Assembly: GCA_040388605.1 (NCBI GenBank)
Contig: JAZKBN010000038.1
Location: 1-64,000, forward strand
Direction of reading: 5' to 3'
DNA: 64,000 bases
Source of the DNA: JAZKBN01 sp040388605
Lineage (GTDB): Bacteria; Bacteroidota; Bacteroidia; Cytophagales; Flexibacteraceae
Part shown: one piece after another, positions 36,797-46,086 of the stretch
Position numbering within the stretch: position 1 is the first letter of the stretch
How the letters are laid out: each line of letters starts with the position of its first letter
Program-made: the position numbers and the translations under genes
Notes under the pieces: model-generated
Seen by the model: the letters and a program-made list of their open reading frames with translations, nothing else
Databases searched by the model: none
What the model was told of the DNA's origin: nothing

Positions 36797-38431
36797 ATGG
36801 GTTCTCATCACCACGAACACGTAGTATTAGACGAGCAGTACAGCGTTAGCCCACAGGCAAAAAGTCGTATTCTGCTTACCTTAGTGCTCGGTATAGTTTT
36901 CTTTATTATCGGCTGTATTGGCCTGAGCCAAAACTGGTTCGCGTCAGAAGACGAGCACGGAGGGGGGCATGGTCATGTATCTGCAACCCACCAGGTTGGC
37001 GCTGCCCACCATGAAGGCTCGCAGCCCGGTGAAGGCGCACACGTTGGCGCTGCAACAGAGAAACATGATGATGCTGCCGCAGCTGATGCTGAACATAAGG
37101 CAGAAGAGCATGCCGCAGCAGCTGACACTGTTGTTGCCGGTCATACAGAAGGTATTCAAAAAGTAGACGGAAACGCTCCTGACAGCCATGCTGTTGAATC
37201 AACAATTGAAGAACATCCTTCAGCAGTTCAAACAGGGGAGCATTCTTCATCATCAGTAAGTACAGCGCCTGCTGCTCATCATGCTGAAGCAGGTGAGCAC
37301 CACGGCTATAATTGGATGAGCCGCGTATGGGCAAATCTTTGGTTGGGTAATGTTTTCTTTGCAGGTATTGCCCTTATAGGCTTGTTCTTTGTGTGCGTTC
37401 AATACGTTGCATGGGCAGGCTGGGCTACGCTGATTAAGCGTATACCTGAAGCTTTCGGTTTTTGGCTGCCTTTCGCCGGTGTATTAATGGTTGTTTTGTT
37501 CGCTTTTGGCCACCATGACCTCTTTCACTGGACGCATGATTACCTGCATCAGCCACTTTTAGCAGATAAGACTGCTAACCCCCAATACGACGAAATTATT
37601 GTAGGTAAGGAATGGTATTTGAATATCCCGTTCTATTTGGGCCGTATGATTTTCTTCTTTGGCGCCTGGATTACTGTGCATTTCATTATGCGCAAATATT
37701 CATTGGCTGAGGATAAAGAGGCCGGCACTTCTGTAAAATGGTATAACAAGAGTATTTTCACCGGTGCCATTTTCCTTGTAATCTTTGCTGTAAGCGAAAG
37801 CATGTCGGCTTGGGATTGGGTAATGTCTATTGACCCGCACTGGTTCAGTACTTTGTTTGGTTGGTATATGTTTGCCAGCTGGTGGGTTTCAGGTTTGAGC
37901 ATGATAGCGCTGAGCATCATTATTCTTAAAGAAAAAGGCTACCTGCAATCGGTTAACATTAACCACCTGCACAACCTGGGTCAGTTTATGTTCGCGTTCA
38001 GCATTTTCTGGACATATCTCTGGACAGCTCAATTCCTGCTCATATACTACGCGAACCTTCCTGAGGAAGCTATCTACTTCATTCAGCGTCGTGATGGCTT
38101 TAACGGTCAATATTCATGGCTGTTCTACTTCAACGTAATTAATAACTTTGTTTTCCCCTTCCTTTTCTTAATGACCCGCGATGCTAAGCGTCATGTGTTG
38201 TTTATGAAAATTGCGGCTATAGGCCTTATCATTGGTCACTACCTTGATTTCTACCTGATGATTATGCCTGGTGTTGTTAAAGAGCACAACGGATTCGGTT
38301 TTGTAGAATTGGGTACGTTCATGATTTTCGCCAGCCTGTTTGCATGGGTTGTTTCATCGGCCATCTCTAAGGCGCCTTTGGTACCTAAGAACCACCCAAT
38401 GTTAGAAGAAAGCGTTTACCACGAAATATAA
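36797..38431 (+). CDS. actF: ActF, second NrfD-like subunit, with a large histidine-rich insertion
   Basis: 544 aa, an integral membrane protein of about ten helices. The first helix (about 23-48) is followed by a segment of about 120 residues (50-170) rich in His, Ala, Glu and Ser, with 18 histidines. The remaining helices follow from YNWMSRVWANLWLGN. Conserved later motifs include FGHHDLFHWTHDYL, SESMSAWDWVMSIDPHWFSTLFGWYMF and GFVELGTFMIF. ActF homologues I know of lack an insertion this long. By topology the segment should face the periplasm, where metal binding or interaction with the oxidase is possible but untested. The N-terminus (GSHHHEH) is also His-rich. Last act gene; coxB follows 87 bp later. 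Confidence 0.92.
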   Translation: MGSHHHEHVVLDEQYSVSPQAKSRILLTLVLGIVFFIIGCIGLSQNWFASEDEHGGGHGHVSATHQVGAAHHEGSQPGEGAHVGAATEKHDDAAAADAEHKAEEHAAAADTVVAGHTEGIQKVDGNAPDSHAVESTIEEHPSAVQTGEHSSSSVSTAPAAHHAEAGEHHGYNWMSRVWANLWLGNVFFAGIALIGLFFVCVQYVAWAGWATLIKRIPEAFGFWLPFAGVLMVVLFAFGHHDLFHWTHDYLHQPLLADKTANPQYDEIIVGKEWYLNIPFYLGRMIFFFGAWITVHFIMRKYSLAEDKEAGTSVKWYNKSIFTGAIFLVIFAVSESMSAWDWVMSIDPHWFSTLFGWYMFASWWVSGLSMIALSIIILKEKGYLQSVNINHLHNLGQFMFAFSIFWTYLWTAQFLLIYYANLPEEAIYFIQRRDGFNGQYSWLFYFNVINNFVFPFLFLMTRDAKRHVLFMKIAAIGLIIGHYLDFYLMIMPGVVKEHNGFGFVELGTFMIFASLFAWVVSSAISKAPLVPKNHPMLEESVYHEI

Positions 38432-38518
38432 ATATAGGCTATATCTATTGGCATGTTTGCGGTTCTGATACTCCATTCATCTGTCGATATTTAAAATACT
38501 CCTGATAATCAAGATTCC

Positions 38519-39571
38519 ATGACTATTATAGTTACTATAAGTGCGGTGCTTATCCTGGTTGTTCTGGGCCTTCTGCTGAAGATCCAGGGCATGGTAGATG
38601 TGCTGCGTGGTACGCACCATAAGCGCGAGACTTTAAGCAATAAAGTAAACGCAGCCTTATTTCCTGTTTTCCTTATTGTAGGAACAGTTGCTTTCGTTTG
38701 GTTCAGCATTTATGCCTCGCAGTTTTACCTGCCCGAAGCCAGCAGCATTCATGGTAAAGTAACCGACAAAATGTTTTGGGAGAGTATATACGTTGTAACC
38801 TTCGTATTTATTGCCACCCATATTTTGCTCTTTATTTTCCCTTACATCTATCAATTCCGTGAAGGACATAAAGCAACTTTCTTTCCTGATAATAACAAGC
38901 TGGAATTAATCTGGACTGTTATACCTGCAATTGTACTTGCTCTGTTGGTAATTGGCGGATGGAAAGAATGGAGTTCAATAACCGGTCCTGCACCTGCTGA
39001 CCACGTTGAACTTGAAATTGTTGGTAAGCAATTTGACTGGATGGTACGCTATCCCGGTGCAGACCATAAATTCGGTAAGCACGATTTCCGTAAGATAGAC
39101 GGTACTAATGTTCTTGGCTTAGCTTTTACGGAGCGTGAAGGCATGGATGATTTCATGGCCGATAAAGTTTATATACCTAAAGGCAAAGCTGTACTTTTCA
39201 AGATTCGCAGCCGCGATGTATTGCACAGTGTATTTGCCTTCCATTTCCGTCAGAAAATGGATGCTGTTCCTGGTATGCCAACCCAATTTTGGTTTACACC
39301 AACAAAAACAACTGCTGAAATGCGTGCCGAGCTGAACGATTCTAAGTTCGATTACGCTATAGCTTGTGCAGAGGTTTGCGGAAAAAGCCACTTCGCCATG
39401 AAGCAGACCATTATTGTGCTTGAGCAGAGTGAATATGATAAGTGGTACAATGAGCAAAAGTCTTTCATAAACAAGAATCCACAGTATATCTCTATGGTTC
39501 CTGATAACCTGAAGGCTGTGGCGATGGAGCAAATTGCTGCTCCTGCTAAAGTGGCTTCATTGGTTCCCTAA
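38519..39571 (+). CDS. coxB: CoxB, cytochrome c oxidase subunit II
   Basis: 350 aa. Two N-terminal transmembrane helices precede a cupredoxin domain that begins at ELEIVGKQFDWMVRYPG. The CuA ligands are visible as CAEVCGKSHFAM (C-x3-C-x3-H-x2-M), with the upstream histidine in RDVLHSVF. No fused cytochrome c domain is present, so electrons must arrive from a separate cytochrome or directly from ACIII. An extra N-terminal helix precedes the canonical hairpin (TIIVTISAVLILVVLGLLLK), common in Bacteroidota. Directly after actF and before coxA. Confidence 0.95.
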   Translation: MTIIVTISAVLILVVLGLLLKIQGMVDVLRGTHHKRETLSNKVNAALFPVFLIVGTVAFVWFSIYASQFYLPEASSIHGKVTDKMFWESIYVVTFVFIATHILLFIFPYIYQFREGHKATFFPDNNKLELIWTVIPAIVLALLVIGGWKEWSSITGPAPADHVELEIVGKQFDWMVRYPGADHKFGKHDFRKIDGTNVLGLAFTEREGMDDFMADKVYIPKGKAVLFKIRSRDVLHSVFAFHFRQKMDAVPGMPTQFWFTPTKTTAEMRAELNDSKFDYAIACAEVCGKSHFAMKQTIIVLEQSEYDKWYNEQKSFINKNPQYISMVPDNLKAVAMEQIAAPAKVASLVP

Positions 39572-39682
39572 TTAAATATTGCATTGAGGCCTGTAATTGT
39601 ATAAGCTTCAGGTTCACACATCAGATATATATTGCCCCTTACGGGCACAGAAAATACAGATTAAATACGCAGTTTAACTGAC

Positions 39683-41611
39683 ATGGCTACACAGGATTTA
39701 CACGAATCACCCAACGACGCATCGCACGACCACAATCACGCTGCCGGTACCGGACATAATGATTCGCATGCTCATCACGATGACCACGCACATGACGACC
39801 ATCATGAAGCGAGTTTCCTGAGCACATATATTTTCAGCGAAGACCATAAAACAATATCAAAGCAATTCCTGATTACAGGTTTACTTTGGGCTTTCATCGG
39901 CGGTTTGTTTTCATTGATCTTCCGTTTGCAATTGGGCTTTCCTAACGCTGATTTAAGCTGGTTAAGCTTTCTTCTTGGTGATTGGATTCAGGAAGGTAAA
40001 TTGAGCCAGGATTTTTACCTTGCCTTGGTTACAATGCACGGTACCATCATGGTATTCTTTGTACTTACTGCAGGCCTGAGCGGAACCTTTTCTAACCTGC
40101 TCATACCATTACAGGTTGGCGCCAGGGATATGGCTTCAGGTTTTATGAATATGCTGAGCTACTGGTTTTTCTTCCTGAGCAGCGTACTTATGTTTTGGTC
40201 GCTTTTCATAGAAACCGGTCCTGCGGCAGGTGGTTGGGTTATTTATCCGCCATTAAGTGCTTTGCCTCAGGCGCACAAAGGTTCTGAGCTTGGTATGACC
40301 TTATGGTTGTGCAGCATGGCGGTATTTATTGTAAGCAGCCTGCTCGGTAGTGTTAACTATATTACTACAGTAATTAACCTGCGTACCAAGGGTATGACCT
40401 TCACACGTCTGCCGCTTACTATTTGGGCATTCTTCCTGACTGCGGTAATTGGTGTGCTTGCATTCCCAGTATTGTTCTCCGCAGCGCTGTTGCTGATTTT
40501 CGACCGCAGTTTCGGAACCAGCTTCTACCTGAGCGAAATCTATATTAACGGACAGGCTCTTGACCGTGTAGGCGGCAGCCCGATTCTGTTCCAGCACTTA
40601 TTCTGGTTCCTTGGGCACCCTGAAGTTTACATCGTTATTCTTCCGGCACTTGGTATTACCTCTGAAATCATTGCCACCAATTCACGCAAGCCTATTTTCG
40701 GATACCGTGCAATGATTGGCTCAATGATCTTCATTGCCTTCCTGAGCTTTATTGTTTGGGCTCACCACATGTTCGTAACCGGTATGAACCCCTTCCTGGG
40801 CTCCATATTCATGTTCCTGACATTGATAATCGCTATTCCTTCTGCGGTTAAGGCATTCAATTATATTACCACTCTTTGGAAAGGTAATATCATATTTACG
40901 CCTGCAATGCTGTTCAGCATTGGTCTGGTATCCCTGTTTATTTCAGGTGGTGTAACAGGTATTATACTTGGCAACTCTGCCCTTGATATACAGCTTCACG
41001 ATACTTACTTTGTTGTAGCTCACTTTCACCTTGTAATGGGTTCGGCATCTTTCTTCGGCATGGTAGCGGGTGTATATCACTGGTTCCCTAAGATGTTCGG
41101 GAAAATGATGAATGAGAAATTGGGTTATATACACTTTTGGGTAACTTTTGTTGGTGTGTACGCTGTATTCTTCCCGATGCACTATATGGGCATTGCCGGT
41201 TTCCCGCGTCGTTACTACAGCTTTACATCATTTGATGCCTTCCAAAGCTTTACTGATTTGAATATGTTTATCAGTGCTGCAGCTATAATGACTTTCACCG
41301 CTCAGCTTGTTTTTGCCTTCAATTTCTTCTGGAGCATCTTCAAAGGTCGTAAGGCAACAATGAATCCCTGGCGTTCAAATACCCTGGAGTGGACTACTCC
41401 AATCAATCCGGGCCACGGCAACTGGGTTGGCGAAATTCCTCATGTATATCGTTGGAGCTATGATTACAGCAAGCCCGGCGCTTATGAAGATTTCATTCCT
41501 CAAAATGTACCTTATTCTGCAACCCCGGAAAGTAATTTCCCCGAGGAGACTGAATTAATTGCTGAAGAGAATGAATCTCTTGAAGACTTTATTATCAACG
41601 AAAAAGTATAG
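39683..41611 (+). CDS. coxA: CoxA, cytochrome c oxidase subunit I, with histidine-rich N-terminus
   Basis: 642 aa with about twelve helices. Heme and CuB ligands are visible: TMHGTIMVF, WFLGHPEVYIVILPALG (His-Tyr cross-link region), VWAHHMFVTGM, and HDTYFVVAHFHLVMG. The first 44 residues carry 12 histidines in a DHNH/HAHHDDHAHDDHH pattern, absent from textbook subunit I and facing the cytoplasm if helix 1 has the usual orientation. It reduces oxygen to water with proton pumping. Located between coxB and the heme A synthesis genes. Confidence 0.96.
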   Translation: MATQDLHESPNDASHDHNHAAGTGHNDSHAHHDDHAHDDHHEASFLSTYIFSEDHKTISKQFLITGLLWAFIGGLFSLIFRLQLGFPNADLSWLSFLLGDWIQEGKLSQDFYLALVTMHGTIMVFFVLTAGLSGTFSNLLIPLQVGARDMASGFMNMLSYWFFFLSSVLMFWSLFIETGPAAGGWVIYPPLSALPQAHKGSELGMTLWLCSMAVFIVSSLLGSVNYITTVINLRTKGMTFTRLPLTIWAFFLTAVIGVLAFPVLFSAALLLIFDRSFGTSFYLSEIYINGQALDRVGGSPILFQHLFWFLGHPEVYIVILPALGITSEIIATNSRKPIFGYRAMIGSMIFIAFLSFIVWAHHMFVTGMNPFLGSIFMFLTLIIAIPSAVKAFNYITTLWKGNIIFTPAMLFSIGLVSLFISGGVTGIILGNSALDIQLHDTYFVVAHFHLVMGSASFFGMVAGVYHWFPKMFGKMMNEKLGYIHFWVTFVGVYAVFFPMHYMGIAGFPRRYYSFTSFDAFQSFTDLNMFISAAAIMTFTAQLVFAFNFFWSIFKGRKATMNPWRSNTLEWTTPINPGHGNWVGEIPHVYRWSYDYSKPGAYEDFIPQNVPYSATPESNFPEETELIAEENESLEDFIINEKV

Positions 41612-41690
41612 TTAATTGAACTGCCTTAAATGGTTAAATCGGTTTAACCGGTTTGACTTAGGTAGTTTAAATTAACAGGTACTTATAAAA

Positions 41691-42806
41691 ATGGCAGCAA
41701 GTCAAAAATCCAATACTAATAAGAAAAGGCTCTTCAGGCGTTTTGGATTTCTTACCCTTGTTGTTGTTTATATAGTAATTCTTGCCGGTGGCATTGTTAG
41801 GAGCACCGGTTCAGGCATGGGATGTCCTGATTGGCCTAAATGTTTTGGAAGTTGGGTACCACCTACCGGTGAGGCCCAACTTCCTTTGCATTTTAAGGAA
41901 ATCTATACTGCGCAAAGGGTTAAGAAGAGCGTTCGCATAGCCAATATGCTGGAGCGTATGGGTTTTACGAATACAGCTTATATCCTGCGAACAGATCCTT
42001 CAATCAGGCAGGAGCAGCCCTTCAATGTTGTTAAAACCTGGATTGAATATATTAATCGACTTGCAGGGGCGCTTACCGGTTTGTTCATTGTGACTGCCTT
42101 TGCATTAAGCTTTGTCTACTGGAAAACAGATAAGTTCATTGTTCTGCTCAGTGCAGGCAGTGTGGCTCTTGTAGGTTTTCAGGGCTGGATTGGCTCAATT
42201 GTAGTAGCTGCCAACCTGATGCCATTTACTGTGACTTTGCACATGGCTTTAGCCATATTACTTGTTTGGCTGATTATTTATACCCTTGCTCGTGCTGAAC
42301 ACGGCACAGGCAGGGTTAAAAGCAATGCGCCACTCAGGCAGGTTCAATTCGCTGCGTGGTTTGTATTTGCGCTTACTTTCATCCAGGTGATGATTGGTAC
42401 AGATGTTCGCGAAGAAGTGGATATTATTACCGCATCTTCGGGCGGTAGCCACAATAATATAATGTACCGATTAGGTACCTCTTATCTTGTTCACCGTGCA
42501 TTCTCAGTACTTGTACTGGCTTCATGCTTCGGGGTTGTCAGGGCAATAAGGCTTAGTTACCCTATGGGGCACAGTATGCGCAGCATGGCATGGATATTAT
42601 TCGTACTTTTGCTGCTCGAACCCTTGGTGGGTATTGGTATGGCTGCATTTGATTTGCCTGCTTTTCTCCAACCCGTTCACCTTACCCTTGCAACAATCAT
42701 TATTGGTCTTGTGCTTTATATTGCTGTTAAAGCAGGATATGGTTTCGATAAATCGGAAGCCTTTTCATCAGTAGCCGGTAAAATGGCCGGCACAGCTGTT
42801 TCCTGA
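41691..42806 (+). CDS. ctaA: CtaA, heme A synthase (COX15 family)
   Basis: 371 aa, eight helices in two four-helix halves. It converts heme O to heme A. The cysteine pair in the first loop is GCPDWPKCFGSW. Axial histidines are seen in TLHMALAILL, LVHRAFSVLV and PVHLTLATI. The first-half position that is EMIHR in Bacillus CtaA reads EYINR here (N122), so one canonical histidine is replaced. A longer first periplasmic loop (about residues 55-110) is typical of the COX15-type enzyme. It is followed by ctaB, giving a heme A synthesis pair inside the oxidase locus. Confidence 0.93.
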   Translation: MAASQKSNTNKKRLFRRFGFLTLVVVYIVILAGGIVRSTGSGMGCPDWPKCFGSWVPPTGEAQLPLHFKEIYTAQRVKKSVRIANMLERMGFTNTAYILRTDPSIRQEQPFNVVKTWIEYINRLAGALTGLFIVTAFALSFVYWKTDKFIVLLSAGSVALVGFQGWIGSIVVAANLMPFTVTLHMALAILLVWLIIYTLARAEHGTGRVKSNAPLRQVQFAAWFVFALTFIQVMIGTDVREEVDIITASSGGSHNNIMYRLGTSYLVHRAFSVLVLASCFGVVRAIRLSYPMGHSMRSMAWILFVLLLLEPLVGIGMAAFDLPAFLQPVHLTLATIIIGLVLYIAVKAGYGFDKSEAFSSVAGKMAGTAVS

Positions 42807-42917
42807 GTTTTTGGTTCAGCTATTGATAAAAGGCCTTATTACCAAAGCATTAATCATTAAATAAACATGTTCGGTTTAAACCGAACAGTCTTCCGATTTG
42901 TTAATCGGCAGCACCAA

Positions 42918-43802
42918 ATGGAGACAAATACTGCTTCAATTTCATTTTCAGATCGCATAAGGCCCTACTTCGAGGTTTTAAAATTCCGTTTGAGCACCAT
43001 GGTGGTGTTTTCCTCCGGAATGACATACCTCTTAGCTTCAGGCCCGAATGTTGAGTATTCTAAACTTTGGTTATTGGTCTTAGGCGGTTTTATGGTTACC
43101 GGCTCGGCCAATATTATTAACCAGGTTTTTGAACGCGACATAGATTCACTTATGAAGCGTACGCGCAATCGTCCTTTGCCTACGGGAAGGATGAGCGTGG
43201 CTGAGGCTGTTTCATATTCATCTTTCCTGGGTATTGCAGGTTTTGCTGTTCTGGCATTGAATGTAAATTTAATGGCTGCCTTGCTCACTATGCTGTCTTT
43301 GGTATTGTATGGGTTTGTGTACACACCAATGAAGCAACGCAGCCCGTTGGCCGTTGCCGTGGGCGCAGTGCCCGGCGCATTGCCTACCTTAATCGGCTGG
43401 GTTGCTTATACAGGCCAAATTACTATTCCCGGACTTATTCTCTTCGGTATTCAGTTCGTATGGCAGTTCCCGCATTTTTGGGCTATTGCATGGGTGCTTG
43501 ATGATGATTATAAGAAAGCCGGTTTCCGCCTGTTGCCAAGCAGCGGCGGCCGCGATATTAAAACAGCTTTCAGGATTATGAGCTATACGCTGTTCCTTAT
43601 CCCCTTGGGCTTAATGCCTTTCCAATTGGGAATTACCGGTTCAATGTCGGCAATGGTGGTTACGCTTTGCGGTACCCTGTTTCTTTTCCAAACGTTCAGC
43701 CTGATGGCAAGCTGCAGCAACAAAGCAGCTAAAAGCATAATGTTCGGCAGCTTTCTTTACCTGCCAATTGTCCAGATTGCTTTTGTTCTTGACAGGGTTT
43801 AG
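42918..43802 (+). CDS. ctaB: CtaB, heme O synthase (protoheme IX farnesyltransferase)
   Basis: 294 aa from the ATG at 42918; an ATG 17 codons upstream adds a non-conserved leader. A UbiA-family membrane protein with nine predicted helices. The prenyl-diphosphate motif is NQVFERDIDSLMKRTRNRPLP (start about residue 66) and the second is AWVLDDDYKKAGFRLLP. Between them FVYTPMKQRSPLAVAVGAVPGALP is typical of CtaB. It adds a farnesyl group to heme B, the substrate of CtaA. Confidence 0.94.
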   Translation: METNTASISFSDRIRPYFEVLKFRLSTMVVFSSGMTYLLASGPNVEYSKLWLLVLGGFMVTGSANIINQVFERDIDSLMKRTRNRPLPTGRMSVAEAVSYSSFLGIAGFAVLALNVNLMAALLTMLSLVLYGFVYTPMKQRSPLAVAVGAVPGALPTLIGWVAYTGQITIPGLILFGIQFVWQFPHFWAIAWVLDDDYKKAGFRLLPSSGGRDIKTAFRIMSYTLFLIPLGLMPFQLGITGSMSAMVVTLCGTLFLFQTFSLMASCSNKAAKSIMFGSFLYLPIVQIAFVLDRV

Positions 43803-43931
43803 AATATTTGCTTAAAGTGATTTGCTTAGAAAAGCAGCTGTCAGTCTGCTATTACCAACACTAAACTCGAATCAGGTTTCAAATTGAGCTTCGCGTAATT
43901 GATTTATGCACGTGCAGGTTCTGAAATAAGG

Positions 43932-44555
43932 ATGCAAAACACCTCCCCTATATTACCAATTGACCGTCCGGGTTTTAACCCTGTCCCGGTTGATGAATCG
44001 CAAGCCGGCCCGGTGCTGAGCATGCACCCTAAGAAATTTGCGCTATGGCTTATTATTGTGAGCATAGTAATGATTTTTGCCTCAATGACCAGCGCTTACC
44101 TTGTTCGTCGTGATGACGGCAATTGGGCGGAATTCAACCTGCCCCCGGTTTTATGGGCAAGTTCAATTGTTCTTTTACTGAGCAGTGTAACCATGCATTG
44201 GGCATATATTGAAGCAAAGCACAATAATTTCGGAAGGCTGCGCATAGCTTTGGCTCTTACAACCTTACTGGGCGCCCTGTTTGTATATCTTCAGTTTACC
44301 GGGTGGCAATACCTTGTAGATGTAGGGGTTTACCTGGTTGGTAACCCGAGCGGATCTTTCCTTTATGTAATTACCGGACTCCATGCTTTCCACCTTATCA
44401 GCGGTATGGTTTTCCTGCTCATTGTTTTATGGCAGGCTTACCGCTCGCAGGTAAACAGCAAAAGTTTGGTCAGTATAGAGATGTGCACCACCTATTGGCA
44501 CTTCCTGGATGGCTTATGGATATATTTATTTATATTTTTGCTCATCAACCACTAA
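43932..44555 (+). CDS. Heme-copper oxidase subunit III-family protein (first copy)
   Basis: 207 aa from the ATG at 43932; an upstream frame adds 11 residues. Five helices with LWLIIVSIVMIFASMTSAYLVRRDDG (starting about residue 31), then YVITGLHAFHLISGMVFLL and TTYWHFLDGLWIYLF, the subunit III histidine signatures. It is shorter than the next gene and paralogous to it. Pairs of subunit III-type genes occur in Bacteroidota oxidase loci; whether both enter one complex is unknown. Confidence 0.9.
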   Translation: MQNTSPILPIDRPGFNPVPVDESQAGPVLSMHPKKFALWLIIVSIVMIFASMTSAYLVRRDDGNWAEFNLPPVLWASSIVLLLSSVTMHWAYIEAKHNNFGRLRIALALTTLLGALFVYLQFTGWQYLVDVGVYLVGNPSGSFLYVITGLHAFHLISGMVFLLIVLWQAYRSQVNSKSLVSIEMCTTYWHFLDGLWIYLFIFLLINH

Positions 44556-44660
44556 AAAAATCGGGCCTCATGCACTATCTTGCGGCCCGGATAGGCTAAT
44601 TATTACAAAGCAATTACCCAACAAATCAACTCCGCGACCAGGCGGAATTTACGAAAACGA

Positions 44661-45401
44661 ATGGCACACGCTATAGCACAAGAGAAACCTGTTAAGAATA
44701 TTTGGGGAGGCGGAGTGGAGCCGCTGAAGGCCAGCTACGGCAAGCTGATGATGTGGTTTTTCCTGCTTTCCGATACTTTCACTTTCTCAGCATTGCTCAT
44801 TACCTACGGTATGAGCCGTTTTTCTCACCCGGCTTATGCCGATAAGTTAGACGCATTCACTTTCAATACAGCCTGGTGGCCGGTGCCCGATAAGGTATTC
44901 GACGGCGTTCCGTTCCTCAACGTGCACGTTCCGCTGGTGTTTGTGGGTATAATGACCTTTATTCTCATCATGAGCTCTGTAACCATGGTACTGGCTGTTG
45001 AAGCCGGCCATCGTATGGACCGCGCAGACGTTCAGAAATGGATGCTTTGGACTATTCTTGGCGGTATTGCTTTCTTAAGCTGCCAGGCTTGGGAATGGAC
45101 CCACTTTATTCATGGTAAACATATTGGTACCCTTATCGACGGCCAGATGTTTTATGGCGCAAACCTGCACCGTAACCAATATGGCCCGCCGCTTTTTGCC
45201 GATTTGTTCTTCTTTATAACCGGCTTTCACGGAACGCACGTTCTTTCAGGTGTGGTATTGAACTTCCTGGTTTTCTTTAACGCCTCAATGGGGGTTTACG
45301 AAAAACGCGGACACTATGAAATGATTGAAAAAGTAGGCCTTTATTGGCACTTTGTAGATTTGGTTTGGGTATTCGTATTCACCTTCTTCTACCTAATCTG
45401 A
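44661..45401 (+). CDS. coxC: CoxC, cytochrome c oxidase subunit III (second copy)
   Basis: 246 aa, about six helices. Signatures: KLMMWFFLLSDTFTFSALLI, QAWEWTHFI, FFFITGFHGTHVLSGVVLN and GLYWHFVDLVWVFVFTFFYL at the C-terminus. It stabilises subunit I and its proton uptake. It has a central insertion (TAWWPVPDKVFDGVPFLN) relative to the first copy. Followed by the subunit IV gene. Confidence 0.93.
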   Translation: MAHAIAQEKPVKNIWGGGVEPLKASYGKLMMWFFLLSDTFTFSALLITYGMSRFSHPAYADKLDAFTFNTAWWPVPDKVFDGVPFLNVHVPLVFVGIMTFILIMSSVTMVLAVEAGHRMDRADVQKWMLWTILGGIAFLSCQAWEWTHFIHGKHIGTLIDGQMFYGANLHRNQYGPPLFADLFFFITGFHGTHVLSGVVLNFLVFFNASMGVYEKRGHYEMIEKVGLYWHFVDLVWVFVFTFFYLI

Positions 45402-45474
45402 TTTCATACTGAATTCATAAATTAATAAATCATTAGCCCTCGGTTATATATACCGGGCACCTACGATTAAAATT

Positions 45475-45807
45475 ATGTCATCACCATCACATGCTCCCGT
45501 AGCAACGGGCGAAATACCAAAGGCTAACACCGCTGCAATCTGGCGTACTTTCTGGATTCTGCTGGGCATTACTGCCGTAGAGTTTTTGATTGCCTTCACC
45601 GTTTCTTCACCAATGCTGCGTATCAGCGTATTCGTAGGTCTTACTTTTGTTAAGGCTTTCTATATAGTTGGTGAGTTTATGCACTTGAAGCACGAGGTTA
45701 AAACATTAATATGGTCGGTTGTAATACCAACTATGTTTATTGTATGGCTGGTTATTGCGCTTCTTTATGAAGGCGGCTCAGGTCTTTCCTCCCGTTTAAA
45801 TTACTGA
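45475..45807 (+). CDS. Cytochrome c oxidase subunit IV-family protein
   Basis: 110 aa with three helices (about 25-45, 50-70, 80-100). The central ISVFVGLTFVKAFYIVGEFMHLKHE is characteristic of prokaryotic subunit IV (COX4_pro type), including the KxFYxxGEFMHLK core. Small subunit, probably structural. Last gene of the structural oxidase set. Confidence 0.9.
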   Translation: MSSPSHAPVATGEIPKANTAAIWRTFWILLGITAVEFLIAFTVSSPMLRISVFVGLTFVKAFYIVGEFMHLKHEVKTLIWSVVIPTMFIVWLVIALLYEGGSGLSSRLNY

Positions 45808-46008
45808 TAGTTCAAGGGGCAGCTGTTCAGCTGTTCATGAATTTTATTAGTAAGCCCTGTTTCCCGGCCTTGCCGGATATTTGCCAAACAATTATTCGGA
45901 ATAACAGTTAAATATCCGTAAGCATTGTTTCCGGCATGAGTATTAACGGAACATGGCTTAATTAGTCTTCATAGTAAATGAAGCGATTGGCATTCGATAT
46001 TTTGCCTT

Positions 46009-46051
46009 TACCGGTTTAGCCCCGGAGTCCCCGGGTATTGTTACCGGTTTA
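46009..46051. repeat. Ten-base direct repeat flanking a GC-rich hairpin
   Basis: TACCGGTTTA occurs at 46009-46018 and 46042-46051, on either side of a GC-rich stretch with CCCGG/CCGGG arms, 36 bp before the sco gene. It may be a control element in the 279-bp cox4-sco gap. Confidence 0.35.
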
Positions 46052-46086
46052 TTACTAATCAGAGCCTTTCGGGGGCAGAATATAAA

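Noticed and set aside
43932..45401. Tandem duplication of coxC as a novelty
   Set aside because: Two subunit III-type proteins are common in Bacteroidota oxidase loci, and the two here are already well diverged.
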